A program made the position numbers and the translations under genes. Of a stretch of DNA of 64,000 bases, positions 7,244 through 14,783 are shown piece by piece; within the stretch, counting starts at the first letter, position 1, and every line of letters starts with the position of its first letter. The DNA is from JACVRW01 sp963751105. GTDB lineage: Bacteria; Actinomycetota; Thermoleophilia; Solirubrobacterales; Thermoleophilaceae. The notes under the pieces are model-generated. The model worked only from the letters and a program-made list of their open reading frames with translations. It was not told the origin of the DNA and ran no database searches. Location: the NCBI GenBank assembly GCA_963751105.1, contig CAVVTG010000002.1, positions 682,001 through 746,000 of the forward strand, in the 5' to 3' direction.

Positions 7244-8185
7244 CTAGCCCTCGAGCTCGTCGACCGTCTCGTGTGCCGAGACATCCCGGTAGCCGGCCAA
7301 CCGCTCCGCCTCCTCGAGGCCACCCTGGAGGTCGCCGACCGTCTTCATCATGCCGAGGTCAACCTCGAGGTCCACGAGCGTCTGGGCGATCTCGGAGGAC
7401 AGGCCGGTGAGAATGGTGCTGGCGCCCATGAGCCGCGACGCCTCGACGGTCTGGACGAGGTGGTTGGCCACGGTGCGATCGATGGTGGCCACTCCGGTGA
7501 TGTCGATCACCACGACCTTCGCCCGGTTCTCCTGAATGGCCCCGAGGAGCTGCTCGGTCAGCTGGCGCGCGCGCGAGGAGTCGAGTACTCCGATGATCGG
7601 CAGGATCAGCAGGCGCTCGCGCAGCTGCAGGACCGGCGTGGACAGTTCGCGCAGCGACTCCTGCTGGTCGCTGATCACCCGCTCCCGCTCCTCCACGAAG
7701 CTGACCCCGACGGTGACCGCGATCCGGTTGGCCGCCGGCTCGTACTCGTCCAGGATGCGATTGAGGAGCTCGAGATCGTCCTGGTACTTGGTGAACAGAG
7801 CGCGCGCGAGCACGTCCCTGAGGAGGAGCACGATGCCGAGGACCTCGTGCGTCTCGACCCCGCGGGGAATGATCCTCTCGGACAGCTCGCGGGCGTAGCT
7901 GCGAAGCGTCTCGATGCTGCCGGTCTCGAGCGCGTCCACGTAGTTGTCGTAGACGGCCGTTGCCTCCGAGAAGATCTCCTCGTCCGACATCACGCCGAGC
8001 AGCTCCGCTTCGCTGATGCGCCGAGCCCATTCCTCGCGCAGGTCGGTGCGGTTGTCGCGCAGGTAGGCCACCAGTTCTCGCAACAGGTCGCTGGGGTCGT
8101 TGTCCTCCGCGGGCTCCGGTTGCTGGTCCCCTGTGCCTTGCTCCTGCTCCTCGTCCTTATCCGCGCGCTCGGTGTCGCTGTCCAT
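7244..8185 (-). CDS. rsbR: Stressosome co-antagonist RsbR
   Basis: From the ATG at 8185 the protein has 313 residues: a Glu/Asp-rich N-terminal tail of about 30 residues, a helical sensor domain (about residues 30-165) and a C-terminal STAS domain (about residues 190-300). The two threonines phosphorylated by RsbT in B. subtilis RsbR have counterparts in GVATIDRTV and EIAQTLVDL. A GAGGAGG ribosome-binding site precedes this ATG, favouring it over the in-frame GTG at 8224, which would overlap the TetR gene. RsbR-RsbS form the stressosome shell, and the signal sensed by the N-domain is unknown. Confidence 0.9.
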   Translation of the reverse strand: MDSDTERADKDEEQEQGTGDQQPEPAEDNDPSDLLRELVAYLRDNRTDLREEWARRISEAELLGVMSDEEIFSEATAVYDNYVDALETGSIETLRSYARELSERIIPRGVETHEVLGIVLLLRDVLARALFTKYQDDLELLNRILDEYEPAANRIAVTVGVSFVEERERVISDQQESLRELSTPVLQLRERLLILPIIGVLDSSRARQLTEQLLGAIQENRAKVVVIDITGVATIDRTVANHLVQTVEASRLMGASTILTGLSSEIAQTLVDLEVDLGMMKTVGDLQGGLEEAERLAGYRDVSAHETVDELEG

Positions 8186-8220
8186 CTCTTCCTCCTCGGG
8201 TGTCTGATTGGCGATCTCGT

Positions 8221-8769
8221 TCACAAGGGGCGGGGACCGCGGGAGCGGGCTCCGTCGAGGAAGAGGCCGGTGATGGTGGTGATGACGTCGTCCCTGCCGA
8301 GCGGCCGAGTCGACACGAGCATCCCGATGATCGATCCGATCAGAGACTCGGTCAGCCGGGCGCCACTGATGTCGTCGCGGATGTCGCCAGCGGCCTGGCC
8401 TCGCTCGAGCAGGCGGCTGAGCGGCTGGATGAGCGTGCGCTCGAAGCGCTCGGGGTCGGCCCTCACCCGTTGGCGAGCCAGCAGGACGAAGGAGTCGCCG
8501 ACGTCGACCAGGGCGCGCACGGCACGGGCGATTCCCTCCTCGGGTGTCACTTCGTCGATCCGCGCCGAAGCCAGTCGCTCCTCGGCGTCGCTCAGCGCGG
8601 CTTGGGTGAGCTCGTCGAGCAGCGCCTGGCGATTGGGGAAGTAGCGGTAGACCGTGGCCCGGGCCACGCCGGCCGCGGCGGCCACGTCGTTCATGCTCGC
8701 CTGCTCACCCTCGAGAGCGAAGACCCGCGCCGCGCCGTCGAGGATCGCCGCGGCCACCCTCAGCTGCAA
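8221..8769 (-). CDS. TetR-family repressor, 5' end in the wrong frame
   Basis: The 182-residue frame holds a TetR HTH (AAILDGAARVFA, then MNDVAAAAGVARATVYRYF, about residues 7-45) and a helical ligand domain. The only in-frame start is a TTG at 8769 that cuts into the usual N-terminus and has no spaced ribosome-binding site. A well-formed start, GAGGAG at 8804-8809 then ATG at 8797, is in another frame and reads MSETSTETG before it would need one base removed to join this frame. The gene leads into rsbR with a 35-nt gap and probably controls itself and the divergent gene at 8895. Confidence 0.8.
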   Translation of the reverse strand: MQLRVAAAILDGAARVFALEGEQASMNDVAAAAGVARATVYRYFPNRQALLDELTQAALSDAEERLASARIDEVTPEEGIARAVRALVDVGDSFVLLARQRVRADPERFERTLIQPLSRLLERGQAAGDIRDDISGARLTESLIGSIIGMLVSTRPLGRDDVITTITGLFLDGARSRGPRPL

Positions 8770-8827
8770 TCCCTGTCTCGGTGCTGGTCTCTGACATGGT
8801 CGTCTCCTCGGCAGTCTACGCTCTCGC

Positions 8828-8857
8828 TTGACGAGACATCATTGTCTCAAGTAGACT
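8828..8857 (+). promoter_or_regulatory. Promoter for the coiled-coil operon
   Basis: TTGACG at 8828-8833 and TAGACT at 8852-8857 are separated by 18 bp and read toward the ATG at 8895. The palindrome at 8833-8848 lies between the two hexamers, so a bound repressor would block polymerase. Confidence 0.5.
8833..8848. promoter_or_regulatory. Palindromic operator, probable TetR site
   Basis: GAGACA (8833-8838), spacer TCAT and TGTCTC (8843-8848) form a perfect inverted repeat in the 97-bp region between the TetR start and the divergent gene at 8895. It is partly extended by CTTGA on the left and TCAAG on the right. The position is typical of a TetR self-operator that controls both directions. 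Confidence 0.65.
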
Positions 8858-8894
8858 CGTGCTTGTCCAACGCTGTCACTGGAGGTTTTAGAAG

Positions 8895-9800
8895 ATGTCG
8901 TTGTCAGAGCGAACTCGCACTGGCCTGCGCGAGATGCCGTCCAACGCCGGGTGGCTCCTGTCCAAGGCTCTCAAGCCGACGGAGGAGGCCGGCCAGGAAG
9001 CGGGATCCGCGACCGCCCGGGTGCGCGACCGCGGACGGAGGCTCAAGGCCGCCGTGGTCGACGCCGCTCCCGGCGACAGCAACTCCGTCGAGATCCGCGT
9101 GGAGCGCGCCCGCGACGCCGCGGAGCGCGCGCGAGAGGCCGAGAACCGCGCGGTGGAAGCCGTCGAGGAGGCCAGGGAGCGCGCCGAGCACGCGGAGAAG
9201 GTGCGCGAGCAGGGCCAGGCCCACCTCAAGCAGGTGGACCGAGACACCGAGAAGACGGTCAAGCAGCGGGTGGCCGAGGCCCAGAAGGCCGCCGACGAGG
9301 CGGTGGAGCGGGAGCGGCGGTCGGCCGAGGCCGACGCCGAGGAGCAGCAGCAGGAGGCCCACGCCGAGGTCGAGGAGGACGTCGACGAGGCCGAGCGTGA
9401 AGCCGACGAGTCCCAGGAGCAGGCCGACGAGCTCATGGAGGAGGCCGCGGAGAGGCTGGCGGAGGCACGGCGGCTGGCCGACGAGAGCGTTCAGGCGGCC
9501 CGCGCCGCAGCCGAGGAGGCGCAGCGTCAGGCGCAGGAGCTGGCGGACGAGGCGGAGCAGCAGGCCGGTGCGGCCAAGGCCCAGGTGGCCGCAGCCGAGC
9601 GGCTACAGGAGAAGCCGAAGGCGACAGCAAAGCACGCGGCACGCGAGGTCGGGCGCAAGGACGAGAACGGCGGCCTCGACTCGTACAACAAGCCCGAGCT
9701 CGTGGATCTGGCGGCCTCGATCGGCATCGAAGGCCGGACGACGATGAACAAGGGAGAGCTGGTGAACGCCATCGCGAAGGCGTCGCGCAGCTCACGCTGA
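8895..9800 (+). CDS. Long coiled-coil protein with C-terminal SAP/Rho_N-like domain
   Basis: The 301-residue protein has a short N-terminal domain (about residues 1-60) and a continuous Ala/Glu/Arg heptad region from about residue 65 to 235. It ends in a compact domain at about residues 258-297 with the pattern YNKPELVDLAASIGIEG, which resembles the SAP or Rho N-terminal nucleic-acid-binding fold. A role in binding DNA or RNA, perhaps structural, is inferred. GGAGG stands before the ATG. It heads an operon with two very small genes and is probably repressed by the divergent TetR protein. Confidence 0.75.
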   Translation: MSLSERTRTGLREMPSNAGWLLSKALKPTEEAGQEAGSATARVRDRGRRLKAAVVDAAPGDSNSVEIRVERARDAAERAREAENRAVEAVEEARERAEHAEKVREQGQAHLKQVDRDTEKTVKQRVAEAQKAADEAVERERRSAEADAEEQQQEAHAEVEEDVDEAEREADESQEQADELMEEAAERLAEARRLADESVQAARAAAEEAQRQAQELADEAEQQAGAAKAQVAAAERLQEKPKATAKHAAREVGRKDENGGLDSYNKPELVDLAASIGIEGRTTMNKGELVNAIAKASRSSR

Positions 9801-9813
9801 ACGGAGACCGGTC

Positions 9814-10011
9814 ATGAACAGACCCTTCAAGAAGAAGAACCAGTTCCAGCAGATGCTGGACAGCCTCAACGACTCCGTCGAGCTGCCGAAAGGACGATCG
9901 GGCAAGGCCACCAAGACGGGCCTGATCGCCGCCGGCGGCCTGGCGGGCCTCACCGCGGTGAGCGCGGCCATCTCTTCGCTCCGCAATCGGGGCGAAGAAG
10001 CCGGTTCGTAG
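9814..10011 (+). CDS. 65-residue microprotein, partner of the coiled-coil gene
   Basis: The basic N-terminus (NRPFKKKNQFQQML) is followed by a short linker and a hydrophobic Gly/Ala-rich segment at about residues 36-54 that could insert in the membrane, then a charged tail. GGAG lies 7 nt before the ATG and the gene starts 13 nt after the previous stop, so it is co-transcribed. No family is known to me. Confidence 0.65.
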   Translation: MNRPFKKKNQFQQMLDSLNDSVELPKGRSGKATKTGLIAAGGLAGLTAVSAAISSLRNRGEEAGS

Positions 10012-10023
10012 CGCGCTTCCGCG

Positions 10024-10152
10024 GTGGCGTTCTTCAGCAAGCAGCCCGGCAGGCGCGCTCAGGTGCGCTTCATGCCGGGCTGCCTGCTGATGTCGCTGTT
10101 GCTGTCGGTTCTGCTGACCGTTCTGATCAACGTCTTGATCCGGGTTCTCTGA
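10024..10152 (+). CDS. 42-residue membrane microprotein
   Basis: A GTG start opens a 42-codon frame: a basic N-terminal third (about residues 5-15), then one uninterrupted hydrophobic helix rich in Leu and Val (about residues 17-38) and a terminal Arg-Val-Leu. The gene follows the previous one by 12 nt on the same strand. Clear basic-then-hydrophobic topology argues for a real product despite its size. The ribosome-binding site is weak. Confidence 0.5.
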   Translation: MAFFSKQPGRRAQVRFMPGCLLMSLLLSVLLTVLINVLIRVL

Positions 10153-10238
10153 AGCGGCGGCGAGCCTGACGGCTCGGCAACAGGCGCCGCGGAGTTCGGC
10201 GCGAAGCACCCCGCGATCGTGCCCTAGCCTCGTCGGTC

Positions 10239-10395
10239 GTGAGCGAGCATCAGGCACGGCTGGAGCGAGATCACTGCCGTCCGTCGCGCGTAGACGCACC
10301 CGTTCGCTCGGGCGGGTACGGCAGGCTGTTCCCGGATCTGCCGGCGCTCGACGCCGAGGAATCGGCGTTGCACGCGATGGGGCGTTCGGGTCTCT
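10239..10395 (+). pseudogene. N-terminal stump of a heme-peroxidase-like gene
   Basis: The GTG at 10239 has TAGCCT at 10225-10230, 8 nt upstream, like intact genes in this window. The first 50 residues resemble the start of bacterial animal-type heme peroxidases, especially YGRLFPDLPALD followed by ALHAMGRSG. After about base 10395 the frame runs into sequence that reads on the other strand as a hydrolase. The catalytic part is missing, so this is a remnant. The family assignment rests on a short segment. Confidence 0.5.
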
Positions 10396-10533
10396 GCCGG
10401 GATTGGCCGGCGCGTGGCACTCGAACCCGGCCGCCTCGAAGCGCTCGACCCAGGGGGCGAAGAATTTCGGTCGGCTGAAGATTCCGTGCAGGAGCAGAAC
10501 CGGGGGCCGCCTGGCGTCGCCTGCTTCGATCAT
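10396..10533 (-). pseudogene. N-terminal stump of an alpha/beta hydrolase gene
   Basis: The ATG at 10533 has TAGCGT at 10541-10546 (minus strand), 7 nt upstream. The first 45 residues match the opening of an alpha/beta hydrolase: PVLLLHGIFSRPKFFAPW, then a strand-helix leading to ANPGRDPNAP. The similarity stops where the opposing peroxidase fragment begins, and no nucleophile elbow follows. The two stumps face each other tail to tail, as expected after a deletion removed both 3' ends. Confidence 0.5.
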
Positions 10534-10679
10534 GCAGCCGACGCTACGGGCATCACGCGGGCCGCCGCGTCCGTGAGCAACCTGATGTCGCTCCCTGATC
10601 CTGGCCCTGAGTGGCGGGGCGGCGCGGCAATGCCATCGTGAAGTTCAAGCCCCGGGCTTCCCGGCCCGATCATTGTGTT

Positions 10680-11879
10680 ATGGAGGATACGGACGGGCGA
10701 AGCCTGCTGGAGGCGCAGCTCTACGCGCTGGTCGAGGTGTCGGCGGGGGCTGCGGGCGCGCACCGTCTGGAGGATGTATTGGAGCTTGCGGCTGAGCGTG
10801 CGCTTGCGGCGATCGGTGGCTGCTCGCTGTCCATAAGTCGCTGGGAAGCGGGCGAGGTGATCACCCTCATCAATGTCGGTGAGTTGGGGCCTGGGGAGCA
10901 GCGCTTCCCCGCGGACGAGCGCTACCCGCTATCGCAGTTTCCCAAGACGCTGCGGGTGCTGACTGGGGGAGGGGTACTCGTATCCGGGGTGGACGATCCC
11001 TCGTCCGACTCGGCCCATCGCGGCCTGTTGCGGGCTCTCGGCAAGGAAACCAGCCTGACGGTCCCGATCGTCTACGAGGGCGAGACGTGGGGCGAGCTCT
11101 GGGCCACATCGGAGACCGGCCAGCCGCGCTTTGTCGAGCGCGATGGCTTCTTCTTGCGCGCGATCGCGGATCAGATCGCCGCCGCGATCGGCCGGGCCGA
11201 GCTGTTCTTGCAGGTGGAAGCGCTTGCCTACACGGACCCTCTCACCGAGGTGTCGAACCGACGCGTGCTCGAAGAAGCGCTCGAGCGAGCCTGCACGGCC
11301 TCGCCAGGTGGGGGCACGCCGGCGCTGCTGCTGTGCGATATCGATGGCCTCAAGGCGATCAACGACAACTTTGGCCATGACGCCGGTGACAGAACCATCT
11401 TGCGTGTGGCCGCCGCCCTCACCGAGTCCGCAGCTGGTTACCCGGGCGCTGTCGTGGCCCGGATGGGGGGTGACGAGTTCTGTGTTCTGCTCCCCAACGG
11501 CGACGCCGACGCGGCGCGGGAGCTGGCGGACGGCGCCGCGGCCCGCCTGGCAGCCGGCGACGGCATCGCGATCGGGATGTCGTGCGGGATCGCGGCCTTC
11601 GGGTCCGAGCACGCTCGCCCGGCGGCCCTGTTGCGCGCCGCCGACCTCGACCAATACCGCGCCAAGCGGGCCAGTCATGATCTCAAGCGAACCCAAGACA
11701 CCAGCTCCCTCGAGCCGACAGTGAACGAGCGCGCGTACCGCGACCGCGCCCAGGCCCGGGGGAAGTTCGCCGACGAGCTGCTTGCGCTACTCGACACTTT
11801 GAATTCCGCCGACGCGGCCGAGCTCCGCAACGCACTACGCAGCCGGCTCACTGCTGAATCGATCACGGCATCCCCATAG
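10680..11879 (+). CDS. GAF-GGDEF diguanylate cyclase
   Basis: From the ATG at 10680 the protein has 399 residues: a GAF-like sensor domain (about residues 15-185), a GGDEF domain (about residues 190-345) and a helical tail. The opening motif DPLTEVSNRR and the active-site MGGDEF (about residues 262-267) are intact, so synthesis of c-di-GMP is expected. The inhibitory RxxD site five residues before GGDEF is absent, which suggests no product inhibition. An in-frame start at 10611 would add 23 residues. The gene stands beside the exopolysaccharide region, a common c-di-GMP target, but no PilZ receptor is visible. Confidence 0.9.
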   Translation: MEDTDGRSLLEAQLYALVEVSAGAAGAHRLEDVLELAAERALAAIGGCSLSISRWEAGEVITLINVGELGPGEQRFPADERYPLSQFPKTLRVLTGGGVLVSGVDDPSSDSAHRGLLRALGKETSLTVPIVYEGETWGELWATSETGQPRFVERDGFFLRAIADQIAAAIGRAELFLQVEALAYTDPLTEVSNRRVLEEALERACTASPGGGTPALLLCDIDGLKAINDNFGHDAGDRTILRVAAALTESAAGYPGAVVARMGGDEFCVLLPNGDADAARELADGAAARLAAGDGIAIGMSCGIAAFGSEHARPAALLRAADLDQYRAKRASHDLKRTQDTSSLEPTVNERAYRDRAQARGKFADELLALLDTLNSADAAELRNALRSRLTAESITASP

Positions 11880-12010
11880 AGACTGCAGGCATGCGATGAG
11901 GCGTTGGAGGCTGGAAAGGTGAGTCCAGTGGCTCTGCACGACCATCGCATGTGCCACCTGGAGGACTTCTTGCCCAGGCCTCCTGCTGCTTCGGCGCTAT
12001 AACGGGTTCA

Positions 12011-13516
12011 ATGAGAAATCGCTGGCCGACCCTCCGAGCGCTGGCTGCCGCGCCGCCTGAGCTCGCGGTTCGCGTCGGGTTCAACGGGCTTGCCCAGCTC
12101 GCCCCGGTGGTCGTGGTCCTGGCGATCACGCCGCTGCTTCTCAGCCGGCTCGGCCTCGACCGGTTCGGCATCTGGGCCCTCGTGCTGGTGACCGTGAATA
12201 CGTTGCGGCTGGTGGACGGTGGCATCGCCGCCTCCCTCGCCCGCTTCTATGCGATTCACGCCGCGAAGGACGAGCGAGAGGCGGCCGGTCGCTTGCTGGT
12301 GGGCTCGCTTCTGGGCCTGGCGGTGATTGGGCTGGTGCTGAGCCTTGCCATGTTCGCGCTGGCCCCGGCTCTCGTAAATCTCGTGAACGTCCCCGCGGAC
12401 CTGGAAGGTGAGGCCGCGCAGGCGTTCCGCTGGGTGCCGGCTCTGGCGACTCTTGCTCTGATGGGCGAGTCAACGTCGGCCTTGCTGGTGGGCCACGGCA
12501 GGTTCAGGGCCCTCGCTCTCACCATGTGGACGTCGGCGGGGGCGTTTGCGTTCGCGGTCTTCGTCTTCGTGGATCCGGGCGCTCACATCGAGGCTCTGAT
12601 GGCGGCGGCCGCTGCGCGCTACGTCGTGCTCATTGCCGCGAACCTGGTGTTCGGCGCCCGACACCTATCGATCCGGTGGCCCTTCCTGCCGTCCCTCGCC
12701 ACCGTGCGGGAAGTGGGCGGCTACTCGGGTTGGATGCAGCTGTCGGCCTTGACGGGTTTCGTCAACACGGAGCTGGACGCGCTCGTGATCGCGGCCGTGC
12801 TGCCGATTCGGTACGTGGGCCTGTACCAGATCGGAATGCAGATGGCATCCGCTGTGCGCAGCCTGCCCCTGTATGCCTTCCCCCCGCTTCTGACACGCCT
12901 CACCACCATCTTCCGCTTGGAGGGACGCCGCAAGACGGCCTCGGAGTTCGAACGCTTGGAGCGTGTGTGGCTGCCGGCCGTGGCTGGCTACGGCGTCGTG
13001 GCGATAGCCGCCATTGGGTTCAGCGTCCCCGTATGGCTCGGCGACCGCTACGTGGTGAGCGGCGCGGTGGCGGCGATCTTGCTGGCCGGCTACACGATCC
13101 ACGTCGGCCTCACCGGGATGCGCACGTGCTACGTGCGTGCCGTCGGCCGCCCGGGGCTCGAGACACGCTGCTCGGCCACCTGGACCGTCATCAACGCCGT
13201 CCTCACCGTTCCCCTGGCGCTGCTGTTCGGTGTCTTGGGAGTGGTCACCGCGACAGCCGTTGCCGGCATGGTGGCGTCCGTGTACTTCGTGGGTCTATGC
13301 CGTCGCGAGGAGCGGCTGCCGATGATCGGGCTGAACAGGGGCTGGTGGCTGCTGGCGGCGGCCGCCGTGACGGTGGCCGGCGAGCTCGCCATCGTGTACA
13401 CCGACTTCCACGGGTTCCTCGCGCTGGCGCTCACGGGCATACCGGCGCTAGCCGGGTGGGCCATCGTCGCCGGCGGTTGGCGACAAGTTCTCCGGGCGAG
13501 GCCGGCGACCGTCTAG
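12011..13516 (+). CDS. Wzx-type polysaccharide flippase (MOP superfamily)
   Basis: The 501-residue polytopic protein has about 12-14 hydrophobic segments. The N-terminal region VLAITPLLLSRLGLDRFGIW is typical of polysaccharide/lipid flippases of the MATE/MOP superfamily, as is GYSGWMQLSAL at mid-length. It would move lipid-linked repeat units across the membrane. TATAAC at 11998-12003 stands 7 nt before the ATG; the in-frame start at 11951 is less likely. Its stop shares the CTAG at 13513-13516 with the convergent glycosyltransferase. Confidence 0.85.
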   Translation: MRNRWPTLRALAAAPPELAVRVGFNGLAQLAPVVVVLAITPLLLSRLGLDRFGIWALVLVTVNTLRLVDGGIAASLARFYAIHAAKDEREAAGRLLVGSLLGLAVIGLVLSLAMFALAPALVNLVNVPADLEGEAAQAFRWVPALATLALMGESTSALLVGHGRFRALALTMWTSAGAFAFAVFVFVDPGAHIEALMAAAAARYVVLIAANLVFGARHLSIRWPFLPSLATVREVGGYSGWMQLSALTGFVNTELDALVIAAVLPIRYVGLYQIGMQMASAVRSLPLYAFPPLLTRLTTIFRLEGRRKTASEFERLERVWLPAVAGYGVVAIAAIGFSVPVWLGDRYVVSGAVAAILLAGYTIHVGLTGMRTCYVRAVGRPGLETRCSATWTVINAVLTVPLALLFGVLGVVTATAVAGMVASVYFVGLCRREERLPMIGLNRGWWLLAAAAVTVAGELAIVYTDFHGFLALALTGIPALAGWAIVAGGWRQVLRARPATV

Positions 13517-14736
13517 TCAGGTCGGTTCGGTGAGTCCTTCGGTCGGCCGTCGATCATGGCTTGCATATGCGGGGTGAGATAGCGATATGACGGGTCGCGC
13601 AGCGCGTGTTCCAGCGGCTCGATCGTTCGCTCCCAGGTCAACTCGTGCGCCTGCGCGAATGCTTCGTCGCTCACGCGCCGCCACTCCCCCTCGTCGCTGA
13701 GCATTTCCATCACCGACAGGAAGGTGTCCTCGTCGTAGGCGACTGAGCCGCGTATGAGGTCCATGTGACGTCGCCATGCGGGCACCAGGACCGGTAGGCC
13801 GTGAGCGATGTAAGCCATGTTCTTGGCGGAGAACCCGTCCCGGCGCAACTCGTCCTTGGAGCAGGTGATGAGCCCGATCTGGTAGCCGTCCAACACCGAA
13901 GGCGGTGCCCACCCCAAATAGTTCAGGCCAAGTGACGGGTCCGGCGGCGGGCCCCCGTACACATCGATGGGGTACAGCTTGGAGAGACGTGAAAGCAACG
14001 GCAGGTTGATGAAGTGGGAGCTGAGTGAGCTGAGCAGGACCACGCGCGGAGGATCCTTGAACCGCACACGCTCGGTAACCGGGGTGCACCCCCAATTCAG
14101 CTGCGCCAGATTGCGCCCGCTGATCCCGTAGTGGGTGACAGCGTAGGGAGCGTACGTCTCCCAGGAGAACGACAGGAGATCGACACTGTCCAGGATCTTC
14201 GCCTCGTGCCGGCGAAGTTTCTCACGCTGCCTGTCGGTCAACCTTCCCTCGAAATACAGCTCATCCGCCCAGGGGGTCATGCAGTCGTACAAGACCCGAG
14301 CTGAAGTGGGGGCCGTCATCAGCTCCGACTCATTGGGGTGCTCGCCGATGATCATGTCGAAGTCGTCGAGGGGCAAGGACGAGCCCAGGATGCTGCGCCT
14401 CAGCCGAAGGTCAGCGCGAACCAGACCGTACGAGAGATGGCGACGCCCAAACTTCCAGCGACGAGTGAACAACAATTGGGCGAGCTCCACCAGATACAGG
14501 ACGAACCGTTTGGGATGCAGTGAAGGGAGCTTTCTGAGCAGAGACCCGGGCTTGTCGGATGCGCGGCCCAGGAACAGGGCGTTGGCCATCTGCACATCGT
14601 GGCCGCGCGAGCGCAGGAAGCGTTCGATCTCAACCGGTTTCTGCCCGTTGGCGTAGCCGTCGAGCTCGCAGACGATGAGGATGCGCTTAGGGTCTTCGGC
14701 AGGTTGATGCACCCGCGCGCGTTCCTCTACCGACAT
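13513..14736 (-). CDS. Glycosyltransferase, GT-B fold
   Basis: The 407-residue protein has a GT-B layout: an N-terminal Rossmann region beginning RILIVCELDGYANGQ, a central linker, and a C-terminal nucleotide-sugar domain with KNMAYIAHGLPVLVPAW, where GT4-type enzymes carry the sugar-nucleotide-binding Glu/Gly region. No signal peptide or membrane segment is seen. The ATG has TAGGCT at 14744-14749 (minus strand), 7 nt upstream. The gene diverges from the Wzy-like gene (47-nt gap). Donor and acceptor are unknown. Confidence 0.75.
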   Translation of the reverse strand: MSVEERARVHQPAEDPKRILIVCELDGYANGQKPVEIERFLRSRGHDVQMANALFLGRASDKPGSLLRKLPSLHPKRFVLYLVELAQLLFTRRWKFGRRHLSYGLVRADLRLRRSILGSSLPLDDFDMIIGEHPNESELMTAPTSARVLYDCMTPWADELYFEGRLTDRQREKLRRHEAKILDSVDLLSFSWETYAPYAVTHYGISGRNLAQLNWGCTPVTERVRFKDPPRVVLLSSLSSHFINLPLLSRLSKLYPIDVYGGPPPDPSLGLNYLGWAPPSVLDGYQIGLITCSKDELRRDGFSAKNMAYIAHGLPVLVPAWRRHMDLIRGSVAYDEDTFLSVMEMLSDEGEWRRVSDEAFAQAHELTWERTIEPLEHALRDPSYRYLTPHMQAMIDGRPKDSPNRPD

Positions 14737-14783
14737 CAGCCGCAGCCTACCGATGCCAAGATGTACCCCGAAGGGATAGCCGA

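Noticed and set aside
9433..10370. Continuation of the hydrolase stump for a further 300 codons
   Set aside because: The frame stays open, but after about 45 residues it loses all hydrolase features and runs antisense through the peroxidase-like stump, both microprotein genes and the coiled-coil gene.
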